NCBI RefSeq assembly: GCF_001704415.2
Contig: NC_030823.1
Location: 69,998,458-70,062,457 of the forward strand
Direction: 5' to 3'
Origin: Capra hircus
Lineage: Eukaryota; Chordata; Mammalia; Artiodactyla; Bovidae
Length of the DNA stretch: 64,000 nt
Made by a program: the position numbers and the translations under genes. A model generated the notes under the pieces. It saw only the letters and a program-made list of their open reading frames with translations. It searched no databases and was not told where the DNA came from. Positions 31,731 through 41,585 of the stretch are shown piece after piece. Positions within the stretch are counted from its first letter, which is position 1, and each line of letters starts with the position of its first letter.

Positions 31731-32478
31731 ATTACTATATATCCACTATTATTACATTCCTTTTTCCTTCTAGTATTAAAATAAGTTAAAATTAAAATAT
31801 TTGTGTTGGTCCTTAAAATATCACAGGCCTTTAGCATTGCGCCTACTCTCTTTGGATCAGTTGGCCCTGGGGAGAGACTGGGCTTTTTTTAAGCATGTGG
31901 GAGTTTGGTATAGTGAGGCATGTGTGTGTGTTTATTGGATCAAGGAGAAGACTTTAATCCAGTCTGGACACAAGGGAATGACTAAAATGATCTTTTGAGA
32001 CCCATGGAGCTGAACGAATGAGATTGAAGGTACCATGCCCTTTCTCTCTATATATAGTTAGATGCCTCCCTTCCTCCTAAGGACTCAGATATATACCCAA
32101 ATGGAAAGTGTATCTGATGTCCAACTTCAATATCTGGATACCTTGTCCAACCTCAAGATAAAAGCGTGGAGGAGGATGGACAAACAGGGTTAGGAGATGG
32201 GGAGAATGCCAGGAGATGGGGAGAATGCTAGTCTAAACAGGGGCCCAGGGCCTGACAGTGTTGCAAATCAACACAGATCCTTCCTAGCTGCAGTCCCCTC
32301 CCTGCCCCACCCCCCCCCACCCCCCCCCGCCCAAACCGTTTCCTCTCAGGCTTAGCCATTTACAGTTTTGAGTACAAAGTACTTCATCTTCCACCTAACC
32401 GAGCACTAATCTACCTTCTCCTCCATCAAGGGAAGTTGTACCAATTTTAGAGAGTCTGGGGAGCATTTATTGAGTTTT
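31731..32478. other. Unassigned sequence with small low-complexity tracts
   Basis: 31740-31890 is the right part of the unnamed repeat. A 19-bp unit aggagatggggagaatgcc is tandemly duplicated at 32192-32210 and 32211-32229 (one change). A C-rich run lies at 32305-32332. No gene is seen. Confidence 0.5.
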
Positions 32479-32690
32479 GGGGTTGGCAAACTTTTTCTGT
32501 CAAGGCCCAGGCTGTGCCTATCTTAGGCTTTGCAAGTCTTTTGGTCTTTTTGAAACTATTTAATTCTGCTGTCATAGAACAAAAATGGCCACAGATAACC
32601 AATGGATATGGCTCTATTCAAATTAAACTTTATTTATAAAAACTGACAGAGGGCAGGATTTGGCCTGTGGGTTGTAGTTTGCTGAACCTT
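32479..32690 (+). mobile_element. hAT-Charlie-type nonautonomous DNA transposon
   Basis: The left end 'ggttggcaaactttttctgt' and right end 'tttgctgaacc' are inverted termini. Internal 'cttaggctttgcaagtctt', 'aaattaaactttatttataa' and 'caggatttggcctgtgggtt' are the known order of a common mammalian hAT MITE. The exact family name is uncertain. Confidence 0.7.
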
Positions 32691-32788
32691 AGACTAACCT
32701 ATTTTTCATTTCCTGACCATACCTTGTTCTTCCTGCAACTTTTCATGAGTGTCTATTATGTGATATGAACTATGCTAAAGACGTTAGG

Positions 32789-33038
32789 GGAATTTCCTGG
32801 GGGTCCAGTGGTTAAGAATATGCTTGCCAATGCAGGGCCCATGGAAGATTCCACATGCCATGGGGCAACTAGGCTCATGAGCCACAGCTACTAAGGCCTG
32901 TGCTCCACAACAAGAGAAGCTGCTGTGGTAAGAAGCGCACGCACTGCAGCTAGAGAGTAGCCCACGGTCGTGACAGCTAGAGAAAGCCTGTGCACAGCAG
33001 CAAAGATCCAGTGCAGCCAAAAGTAAATAAACAAACAT
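32789..33038 (+). mobile_element. CHR-type SINE, long form (sense)
   Basis: From 'ggaatttcctgggggtccag' through the 'caacaagagaagctgctgtg' units to 'gtgcagccaaaagtaaataa'. Confidence 0.87.
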
Positions 33039-33354
33039 TATTAGACTTTGTGATATTTGAGTTTTCCTGTATTTATTTCTTGTTTCTCCAGTGACCTCAA
33101 AGGCCCTCTTTTCTTTCATCTCCTCCATGAGGCTGAACACAGTGCTGAGCTGAGCATATTTTGGTTTCTTCTGATATTTCTTGCTTCGATTTTTCTGGGT
33201 TTGAAATCACTAGGGAAGGAAATAGTTAAATTCACCAAAATCCACTCATTTCTGTTTGGTGTTCAATCACCTTTCCGAATTTCAGGCTTCTACTTTCTTC
33301 ATGGAGCAACTTCACCTCTCCCTGCAAGGCCCATCCTACAGAGCTTTGCTTGCA
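33039..33354. other. Unassigned sequence, no gene seen
   Basis: About 315 bp with no recognised repeat. Frame 33057-33359 (100 codons, plus) has a hydrophobic composition but no family was recognised. Confidence 0.4.
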
Positions 33355-33478
33355 GTTAACCACATTCTTCATTTGTCAGTCACCAAGTATTTATGGAGCA
33401 TCTACCAATATACTCTAGACTATGCTGGTAAATGTGAACATTAAAAAAAAAAATACAGTCTCTACTCTGTTTATAGAC
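33355..33478 (-). mobile_element. L2 LINE 3' end (antisense)
   Basis: The order 'caccaagtatttatggagca', 'tctaccaatatactctagac' and 'cagtctctactctg' is typical of a reversed L2 3' end. The LTR at 33479 truncates it. Confidence 0.5.
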
Positions 33479-33987
33479 TGTGTTAGATATTGGTGGACAC
33501 ATTTCCCCCCAAACCATACTGCCCATGAGTCCTGTCCCTCATTGACTCTGGGTTTGGTTGTGTGATTTCCTTGTGAGATATTAACAAATATGAAGCAACT
33601 AGATAAGTGCTTGCACATCAGGGCTCTACTTCTGGAAATGCTGCCTTCTGAAACTCAGCTGCCATACTGTTAGAAAGCCCAGGATGACCTGCTGGAGAAG
33701 AGGTTATGAAGAGAGGCCCTGGAGAACAACACACTATATGGAAAGAGGGGCCAGCCAGTTCCTAGCTGTTCTAATTTCCTCAACTGAGAATCAGACACAT
33801 GAATGAAGTCCTCTTGGGTTTTTCCATCACAGTTGATCCTCCAGACAATGACAGCTGTGTGAGTGACATCAAGCCTATCATCAGAAGATCCACCAACTGA
33901 TTCTAGCCTGTATTATAGAGTTGTGAGTAAATAAACAGTTGTTTTAAGTTTTGGGGTAATTTGTAGTGCAACAAGATAGATACAGGT
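33479..33987 (+). mobile_element. MaLR-like LTR (sense)
   Basis: Its features are 'ggtttggttgtgtgatttcc', 'aagtgcttgcacatcagggc', 'tgagtaaataaacagttg' (a poly(A) signal region with AATAAA) and the end 'ggggtaatttgtagtgcaac'. This order fits an MLT1-like LTR. The boundaries are approximate. Confidence 0.55.
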
Positions 33988-34172
33988 TTCCCCCACTATC
34001 CAAAAACAGAGTGCTTCTACAAAGCTTTTCCTAAGCGGAGATGGTATAAAGTGAAGAAGCAATGATCATTTCTCATAAAAGTGAAAACCCCTTTGGATTT
34101 CTTTTGGTGAATGAAAACAGGTACTAGCGCAGGCCCTTCGTAAAAGCTTTCGAAAAGTGGGGGTACCTATAA
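33988..34172. mobile_element. Short element with long terminal inverted repeats (MITE-like)
   Basis: The left end caggtttcccccactatcc and the right end gaaaagtgggggtacctat are inverted complements with a few mismatches. The inner arms also pair ('aaagcttttcctaag' with 'ttcgtaaaagctttcg'). About 185 bp. It resembles a mammalian DNA-transposon MITE, but I cannot name the family with confidence. Confidence 0.6.
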
Positions 34173-35210
34173 TTGACAGACACGCTGATTAGGAAGCGTA
34201 TGAGCACGCACACACAAATACACACAACACACACACAGAATCCAATCAAGAAGCCACACGAGACCAAATCTGCCGGATCAAAGTCTCACAGCAGCAGTAT
34301 GAGTCCTTCCAAAGAGGAAGACAGGCTGGAAGAGGAGCCCGGAGGAAGCGCTCTGGACATGGACGACTTCAAACAGGCTTTGCATGGGTGTGGAAAGGAG
34401 CAGCCAGGGCAAAGGAGCATCCCTCTCTAGAGCAAATGCTTTTACAGGAAGGCTTTGCCGCTCAAAGGGTCCTTGAGGACCGCCTGTGATGCTGGACTTC
34501 CAGGGACAGTGGCACAAGGAGGTATTCTGGCATTCCCCCGAGGCACCCCCTCGTTTCTCTCGGAGCACACACGTGGGTGGCAACCTACCCACCTACTCAT
34601 AAAGCCAATACAAATATTCCTATTGTCATTTTAGAAAAATCGTAAGGCAAACCCCCGGGAACCCTACTGGGGCTTCTCTCTTTGGAAGAATAGCCAAGAA
34701 CAGCTAGGTTTACACCTCCGACTTTACAGAATGGTCAAATGCCAGGTCTCATTTTCCTGTTACCCATCCTGGTCCTTCCTGTTTACAACATGATTTGGTT
34801 TCTTGTTTTTGTTTACACACTGCCCAATTAAAGGCTGAGTGCTTCTCTACCATCTGACTTGTTGGTTCCCTGAAGGCAGCACCCTGACTTAAGATCCAGA
34901 GCTGAACAACTCCCACAGTGTACCGTCGTTGACGGCTTGCTTCTCTGCAGCCCCCACTAGAGCATGAGATCTTCAGAGGCAAAGATTTATTCGACTCAGT
35001 ATTGTGTCTCCAAAGCTTACATAGTGGCCAACATGGATGGATTCAGTAAATGTGTAATGAATTAGGGAGAAAACCCAGAAGTATAACAACCACAAAACCA
35101 GGCAAATTAGGGTGGAAGGCACACTTGGCATAAAACTTCACTAACATTTATTGGCACAACCTGATTCCAGATTCTGTGCTAGCCACTTTAAGAACATTTT
35201 GTTCTCTTTT
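34173..35210. other. Unassigned sequence, no gene seen
   Basis: About 1.04 kb. A CA-rich tract is at 34200-34242. An 85-codon frame at 34173-34430 starts inside that tract, is acidic toward its end and matches no family I recognise; it is not called as a gene. Confidence 0.4.
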
Positions 35211-35340
35211 AAGAAAATTTTTATTTATTTGGCTGCACTGGCTCTTAGTTGCGGCATGTGCGATCTAGTTCCCTAACGAGGGATTGAACCCAGGGATTGG
35301 GAACTTGGAGTCTTAGCCACTGGACCACCAAGGAAGTCCC
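35211..35340 (-). mobile_element. CHR-type SINE, short form (antisense)
   Basis: A/T-rich left tail and right end 'ggaccaccaaggaagtccc'. 'ttctctttt' on the left and 'tctctctttt' on the right suggest a diverged duplication. Confidence 0.83.
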
Positions 35341-35398
35341 TGTCTCTCTTTTCGTGTTTAGCAAGTTTTAATTACATTTGGAGAAGTGAAATCACTTC

Positions 35399-35442
35399 TC
35401 AGGCTGTAATTCAGGCTGTAAATCACAGGCTGTAATTCAGTT
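35399..35442. repeat. Short tandem repeat of a caggctgtaat unit
   Basis: The unit caggctgtaat(tca) occurs three times in about 44 bp with small changes. Confidence 0.85.
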
Positions 35443-35534
35443 AGGCCCTTCTGTTCCCAAGTCCACACTTCTCTTTCTAGCTCTTCTTCTGGATCGTGAA
35501 TTCTACCCACTTTCTCCTTTTCGGAGGCCACCAG

Positions 35535-35748
35535 ACAGGAGTGGCACAGTGGTAAAGAATCCACCCGCCAATACAGGAGACGTAAGAGATGCGGGTTCAA
35601 CCCCTGAGTCGGGAAGCTCCCCTGGAGTAGGAAAAGGCAACCCGCTCCAGTATTCTTGTCTGGAAAACTCCACCGGGAGAGGAGCGACAGGCTTCAGTCC
35701 ATGGGGTCACAAACAGGCGGACATGACTGATTGTGCACACACACAAAC
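35535..35748 (+). mobile_element. Bov-tA SINE
   Basis: Sense copy, diverged at the 5' end ('caggagtggcacagtggtaa'), with the usual core and 3' end 'aggcggacatgactgattg'. Confidence 0.88.
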
Positions 35749-36337
35749 GGGCAGGAGATGGAGACTAAGGTGGCTCCCTTTAGAGAATTTTTGCTTGGGG
35801 CTCGGGAAGGACCTACTTACCCCTGAGCATGTGCTGGGGAGGGCTAGGTGCAGACAGGAGGGGCCTTTACCGTCTTTGCAGACCTTTCCCTGGGTGTCAG
35901 GAGGAAGGATTTGGCACCCAGACTGCACTGGGGGTCATAAGCACAAGTCCCTCCCAGGCTGCTCTTTTCCTCCTCAGGACAAAGTTATTGTTCTCTGGAA
36001 GGACTGACAGGTACAAGAAGGCAGCCGGGCCTGCCCGGGCATAGGGTGGGGCATCATGATTAAGACCGGGAGCCAAAGGTGGGGCAGGGCTGTGGCACTG
36101 GGGCTGGGGCAGAAGAGGAATATTCAGGCTCTTGTAGGGCCGGGTGGAGCTGGGGTGACTCAGGGGGCAGGGTGCAGGGCAGCTTCCGGCTGGCAGGGGC
36201 AGAGCTGAGGACAGCATCTAACCACGATTGGTGCCTGCAGCTGTGTAGGCACCCTCTGGAAGCTGCAGGGGTTATGGAGCCTGGTGATGGGTCTCCACTG
36301 TCCTAGGCTCAGAACTGAGCTATTGACTGTTTTTTTC
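35749..36337. other. Unassigned GC-rich stretch, no gene seen
   Basis: About 590 bp, G-rich on the plus strand at 36060-36200. Frames on both strands overlap here, as expected in GC-rich DNA, and show no recognisable domain. Confidence 0.4.
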
Positions 36338-36892
36338 ACTTTTTTAAAAGAATTTATTTTTATTTATTTATCTTCATCTTTGGCTGTGTTGGGTCTTTGC
36401 TGCTGTGCCCGAGCGTTCTCTAGTTGTGGCTGCTGCTGCTGCTGCTGCTAAGTCGCTTCAGTCGTGTCTGACTCTGTGCGACCCCATAGACAGCAGCCCA
36501 CCATCCCTGGGATTCTCCAGGCAAGAACACTGGAGTGGGTTGCCATTTCCTTCTCCAGCGCGTGAAAGTGAAAAGTGAAAGTGAAGTTGCCAGTCGTGTC
36601 CGACTCTTAGTGATCTCATGGACTGCAGCCCACCAGGCTCCTCCGTCCGTGGGATTTTCCAGGCGAGAGTGCTGGAGTGGGCTGCCATTGCTTTGCAGGG
36701 CCTACTCTCTGGTTGCGGTGCGTGGGCTTCTCATTACGGTGGATTCTCTTGCAGCAGAGCACAGGGCTTTAGTAGTCGTGGTACACAGGTTTAGTTGCCC
36801 CCATGGCACATGGGATCTTCTCAGATCAGGGATCGAATTGTTCCCTGAATTGCAAGGCAGATTCTTAACCAGTGGACCACAAGGGAAGCCCG
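36338..36892 (-). mobile_element. CHR-type SINE, long form (antisense), split by Bov-A2
   Basis: Reversed long-form SINE from 'aagaatttatttttatttat' to 'accacaagggaagcccgg'. Its text breaks at 'ctctagttgtggc' and restarts at 'tactctctggttgcgg' around the Bov-A2 insertion. Confidence 0.87.
36429..36697 (-). mobile_element. Bov-A2 SINE (antisense) nested in a CHR SINE
   Basis: Reversed dimer from a (TGC)n tail through the 'gtgaaagtgaaaagtgaaag' linker to 'gtgggctgccattgcttt'. Confidence 0.9.
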
Positions 36893-37061
36893 GCCATTTA
36901 CTGTCTTGATGGCAACAGGTGAAATCACTTCACTGTTCAGGGCTTCAGTTTCCCCTTTGATAGCATAGGGCTGAAAAGATGGATTGGGGAGACAACCCAA
37001 TGAGAAAGCCTGCTGAATGTCAGTTCCCCTCTGTCTCCCTGTCCTGCTGGCTCTTGACATT

Positions 37062-37191
37062 CAGTTCAGTTCAGTTCAGTCACTCAGTCCGACTCTTTGT
37101 GACCCCCTGGACTGTAGCACGCCAGGCTTCCCTGTCCATCACCAACTCCTGGAGCTTGCTCAAACTCATGCCCATCGAGTTGGTGATGCAT
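37062..37191 (-). mobile_element. BovB LINE 3' tail (antisense), 130 bp
   Basis: A 130-bp insertion with a perfect 15-bp duplication ctggctcttgacatt at 37047-37061 and 37192-37206. The clean duplication shows that such short BovB tails are real insertion events. Confidence 0.93.
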
Positions 37192-37206
37192 CTGGCTCTT
37201 GACATT

Positions 37207-37436
37207 AGCCAGAGCTTTAAAGGCGTGCTGTGTCAGGTGGGGCCACACTGTGGCTTTTGTGGGTCCCTTCCACCTTTCTGGGTTGTTTCCTCCATAAGAA
37301 AATATTAAAAATTCCATCTCATGACTATTGATATAATAATCCAAGCTGGATTTATTAGCAAATATTAATTATTATTATACTCACCTCTCTTCTGATTCCA
37401 AAAGGAATTACAGCTAAAGTATTTTTGTGAGTCCCT
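37207..37436 (+). repeat. Unnamed interspersed repeat, second copy
   Basis: It shares 'tgtggcttttgtgggtccc', 'tcctccataagaaaatatta' and 'ccaagctggatttatta' in order with 31290-31440. It continues after the BovB insertion at about 37885. The family is not recognised. Confidence 0.5.
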
Positions 37437-37884
37437 AAAAGGCTATGGTTTTTCCAGTAGTGATGTATGAATGTGAGAGTTGGACTGTGAAGAAAGCTGA
37501 GCACTGAAGAATTGATGCTTTTGCACTGTGGTGTTAGAGAAGACTCTTGAGAGTCCCTTGGACTGCAAGGAGATTCAACCAGTCCATCCTAAAGATCAGC
37601 CCTGGGTATTCTTTGAAAGGAATGATGCTAAAGCTGAAACTCCAGCACCTTGGCCACCTCATGTGAAGAGCTGAGTCACTGGAAAAGACCCTGATGCTGG
37701 GAAGGATTGGGGGCAGGAGGAGAAGGAGACAACAGAGGATGAGATGGCTGGATGGCATCACTGACTCGATGGATGTGAGTTTGAGTGAACTCCGGGAGTT
37801 GGTGATGGACAGGGAGGCCTGGCGTGCTGCAGTTCATAAGGTCGCAAAGAGTCGGACACGACTGAGCGACTGAACTGAACTGAA
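37437..37884 (+). mobile_element. BovB LINE 3' fragment (sense)
   Basis: From 'aaggctatggtttttccagt' to 'cgactgaactgaactga'. The coding part is broken by stops (for example at 'gagcactgaagaattg'). It interrupts the unnamed repeat. Confidence 0.9.
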
Positions 37885-38194
37885 AAGTATCATGCCTCAT
37901 GAACACCCCCCTCCCACTGTGGCTAAGGATCAACTAAGGGAACTCTTGCAAGCTCGAGTCTCTTCCTTCTTCTGGAATCTTTGAGTCTCACTGTGATCCA
38001 GATGGTTCGGGACAGTGAATTCACATCTGAGAGGCACTCCCACTTGAGGTGTGTACTGAGTCACTGAGAGGGTGTGTTGCACATGATGCCTGGCGCTCCC
38101 GTGGTGGTCCTGGTGTGTCTGCATTTCAGGATGTAGTTATTCTGGAGTGCAGGGGTGGGTAGTGTGAAAGCTTCAATTATAAAGTCCCTGAAAC
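37885..38194. other. Unassigned sequence, no gene seen
   Basis: The first tens of bases are probably the end of the unnamed repeat. The rest is unrecognised. Confidence 0.4.
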
Positions 38195-39230
38195 TTGATT
38201 GGTTCATCCCACAAACATATTTTTTGAGTAGCTACTATATTCCAAGCCTCGTTATAGAAACTAGAGCGATGGTGCAGTAAACAAACGAAAGAGAAAGTTC
38301 CCTTTCTCATGTAGCTTTCCCTCTACTGGAGGCACGTAGATAAACAATCAAATTGATGTCAGTTGGTAAGGACCAAACAAGGAGGGTTGGGAGAGCGGGG
38401 TGGTGATAAGGTGGGGATGGTGTTTTGCTGTTACGTGTAAGATGGACAGGAAACATGTGCTGGATGAAGTGATATCGGAGTGGAGCCCCAAGGAAACTGA
38501 GGGGTGTGGCTATCTCGGGGAACAGCATTCCAGGCAGGGGAGAGGCAAGTACAAAGGCCCTGTGGCAGGAGCATCCTTGGCGAGCTTGAGGAACAGCATA
38601 GAACAGAGGCTGGAGTAGGCAGAGGGAGGGATGGAGGGGCTGGACTGGAGGTCAGACAGGTGGTACAGGCTGTTGCAAAGGTTTTAACTTGTAGTCTGAG
38701 TGTGATAAGAAGCCTCTCGGAGAATTTGTTAGAGACATGATGATCATTTTGTCCGCTTGCATGGAAGAAAGGAAAGGGACAGGCACGGAGGCGGGGGGCC
38801 AGTTAGGAGGCTGTGGTGTGTTGTGGTGAGAGATTACAGGGAGTTGGAGCAGACGGTTAGCAGTGGTAGTGCTGAGAACCGGTCAAATTGTGGCCATGAA
38901 CCTATGGGCAACAAGATTTGCTGGTGTATTAGATGTTCAGGAAAACAGAGAGAGTGAAGTCAAAATTCCAACGTTTTGGACTGGACAACTGGAGGCATGT
39001 GCTTGGCATTTACTGAAATGGAGAAGTGGACATGTTTCAAGAGGACTCCAGGAGTTTGGTTGCTGGCCACTCTAGCCTTCAGAAATGGCCAATACTCTGT
39101 GGAGTGTGTTTCTCTCTAAATAAATCCACTTATGTTAAAAAAAAAAAAAAGTTTGGTTTCTTTTTTTCTTTGGAAAAGTTTGGTTTTGAACAAGTTAATT
39201 TTGAGATGGTTCTTGGATAGATACCCCATA
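38195..39230 (-). mobile_element. L2 LINE, about 0.9 kb (antisense), with a retrocopy inside
   Basis: It starts with the reversed L2 3' end ('tgagtagctactatattcca'). The L2 body follows in order: 'gcattccaggcagggg', 'acaaaggccctgtggcagga', 'gatgatcattttgtccg', 'ccagttaggaggctgtgg' and 'gaacaagttaattttgagat'. It is split by the poly-A insertion at 39062-39150. No frame survives. Confidence 0.75.
39062..39150 (+). pseudogene. Tiny processed retrocopy: the 3' end of an unidentified mRNA with poly(A)
   Basis: 75 bp of non-repeat sequence carry AATAAA at 39119-39124, followed 12 bases later by a pure run of 14 A (39137-39150). It is flanked by the 8-bp duplication gtttggtt at 39054-39061 and 39151-39158. 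This is the signature of L1-driven reverse transcription of a polyadenylated transcript, 5'-truncated to its last bases. The source gene was not recognised. Confidence 0.7.
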
Positions 39231-40188
39231 CTGAAGCACTGAGCAAGGATTTGCAGCCCCACACTGACAGGTCTTTGGTTGTGGGCTCCCCCGGCGAGGG
39301 TGTGCAGAAATGAGCCAAGGAAGTTCCTTTCAGCTGACAGCGTTGCTCAGAGAGGGACACAGCCGTGAGCCATCATAGGCAACACTCCTGGATGCGGAGG
39401 GAATGCAAGTCTCAGTCCTGAAGGGGGGACCGGGACTGAGCATTGTCCTGTCTGTTACACACCAACCTCCTGTGACGTTCAAATCCACTCCATCGGGGAA
39501 GAGTTTCTCCGGGATTCTGGCTAGTCTGTTCCCCTGGAGGAACTTAAGGAAGTTTAGCAAGATGAATGAGTCACCCCCGACCTCTCCCCCCAGTACTGCA
39601 GTCCTGAGACCATAATGAATATGCAGCATCTCCCTCCTGTACTGCCCATTCCAGAGTGCCCTCACCCTTGGCTGGCACCTCTGCTGTTCCAAGTGGTGTG
39701 ACCCAGACCCTCATTCCCAAGGGATGTGAGCAGTGGGTTACCATGTCCTCCTTAGATTGAGGCCGCTACACTTTTCCATATACCTTTATGATCGGAAGGA
39801 GGACTATCAGGAGAGGCTCCAATGGATTACAGGAATGCCAGAGGTATTCCTCCCTGTCTCCACAGTTTAACACAGCCTTCTGATCATCAGAGTCAATGAC
39901 CTCGGCCAGCCTGGTGATGCTTTCACTGTCTGCTGGTCTCTTAGCATGAGGAACTTGCAGTTACCAGGCAGCAGCCATGGCTTACAACTTACCGGAACGC
40001 CTGCTATGCCTCCTCCTGGTGGAAGCATTCTCCCTATGAGAATCAGGGCCTCTAGACCCATACATAGAGCCTAAAGTTTCAGGGACTGGATGTAGAAATT
40101 CCACAAGGTCACTGGAGTCTACCATGTCCAGGTCTACCATGGTTCCTGGACGTATGTGTTCCATCCGTTAGGGACACAGTAGTGTATA
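39231..40188. other. Unassigned sequence with a possible endogenous retrovirus fossil
   Basis: No recognised ruminant repeat. The plus strand at about 39700-39870 has text that could be a badly decayed retroviral pol reverse transcriptase domain, with several stops and frame shifts; see the findings. No LTR was seen. Confidence 0.3.
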
Positions 40189-40453
40189 TCGTTGTTGTTG
40201 AGTTGCTAAGTCATGTCCGACTCTTTGCTCCATGGACTGCAGCACACTAAGCTTCCCTGTCCTTCACTGTCCCTTGGAGTTTGCTCAGATTCATGTCCAT
40301 TGAGTCAGTGATGCCATCCAAACATCTCATCCTCTGTTGCCCCCTTCTCCTCCTGCCCTCAACCCTTCCCAACATCACGGGCTTTTCCAGTAAGTCAGCT
40401 CTTCACATCAAGTGGCCAAAATATTGGAGTTTTAGCTTCAGCATCAGTCTTCA
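40189..40453 (-). mobile_element. BovB LINE 3' tail (antisense)
   Basis: (GTT)n tail, then reversed BovB from 'gagttgctaagtcatgtccg' to 'ttttagcttcagcatcagtc'. The frame is broken. Confidence 0.86.
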
Positions 40454-40759
40454 CAGCAGAATATAATGGTGGTTGATTAGCGTGATATCAGCTCCAAGCT
40501 GGTGTCTCAGCTGCCTCATTAAGCAGCCACTTCACCACTGTCAGCTTCTGGATGTGAGCTAGGACCAGGGGATCCCAGGACATGTACCTACTCCCACCGT
40601 TGCTGAAGAGTGAGGCCCAGATTCCAAAGCGAGGTTACACTCAGTCCTGTGTCAGTGGACCTAACACTCTAACAAGCCTTTGGATTGTGGTGTTGGCCCA
40701 GGCTCTCCTGGCAGAAAAAGCCCATCCAAACCTAGAATAGCAACCAGGAAGATGTCGTT
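40454..40759. other. Unassigned sequence, no gene seen
   Basis: About 300 bp without a recognised element; possibly a continuation of the 39231-40188 material. Confidence 0.4.
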
Positions 40760-40917
40760 TTAAAATTAAACCTTTATTTGATAATTATACATGCATATGC
40801 CATTGAAAAAACAGTTCCAGAGAGATCTAATGTACTCTTTATCCAGTGTCCCCCCAAGGGTAGCATCTTACAAAAGTACAATGCTGCAGCTGGGAGACAG
40901 ACATGATTACAGATCAG

Positions 40918-41122
40918 TGTGTTAGTCACTCAGTCATGTCTGAGTCTTTGTGACCCCATGGGCTGTAGCCCACCAGGCTCCTCTGTCCATGGAATTCTCC
41001 AGACAAGAATACTGGAGTGGGTTGGCATGCCCTTCTCCAGGGGATCTTCCTGACCCAGGGATGAAACCCAGGTCTCCCATGTGTCAGGCGGATTCTTTAC
41101 CATCTGAGCCACCAGGGAAGCC
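40918..41122 (-). mobile_element. Bov-tA SINE (antisense)
   Basis: Reversed copy from 'ttagtcactcagtcatgtct' to 'gagccaccagggaagcccg', in the L1. Confidence 0.9.
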
Positions 41123-41387
41123 CGTTACAATTCGGATTGCTCCAATTTTGCCTCTCCGTCTTTCTGTGTCTGTGAGTCTGTGTGTATGTACTTCTTTCTA
41201 TACAATTGTACCATGTGTGTAGGTTTGTTTATCCACCTCCTCAGTCAAGATACAAACCAGTTCCAGCCCCACAGGATTCCCTGTCTTGACTGTTGCTTCT
41301 CCCTCTCTTCTCCCCAGTCCCTAGCCTCTGACAACCATTCATCTGTTCTCCATGTTTCATCACCTCTAAATTTTTTAAAAAGATTTT

Positions 41388-41585
41388 TTGATGTGGACCG
41401 TTTTTAAAGTCTTTATTGAATTTCCTTCAATATTGCTTTTGGGCCTCTTTTTTTTCATTTTAATGCTTTGGTTTTTGGCTGTCAAGCATGCTGTCAAGGG
41501 ATCTTAATTCCCTGACCAAGAAGTGAACCTGCATCCCCCACACTGGAAGGTGAAACCTTAACCACTGGATTGCCAGGGAAGTCCC
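41388..41585 (-). mobile_element. CHR-type SINE with the 'gatgtggacc' tail (antisense)
   Basis: It shares the opening 'gatgtggaccgtttttaaag' and 'tctttattgaattt' with the copy at 62131-62307 and ends 'ggattgccagggaagtccc'. This marks a distinct SINE subtype with an unusual 3' part. Confidence 0.84.

Noticed and set aside
34173..34430. 85-codon acidic frame
   Set aside because: Starts in a CA-rich tract, has no recognisable family, and nothing nearby supports transcription.
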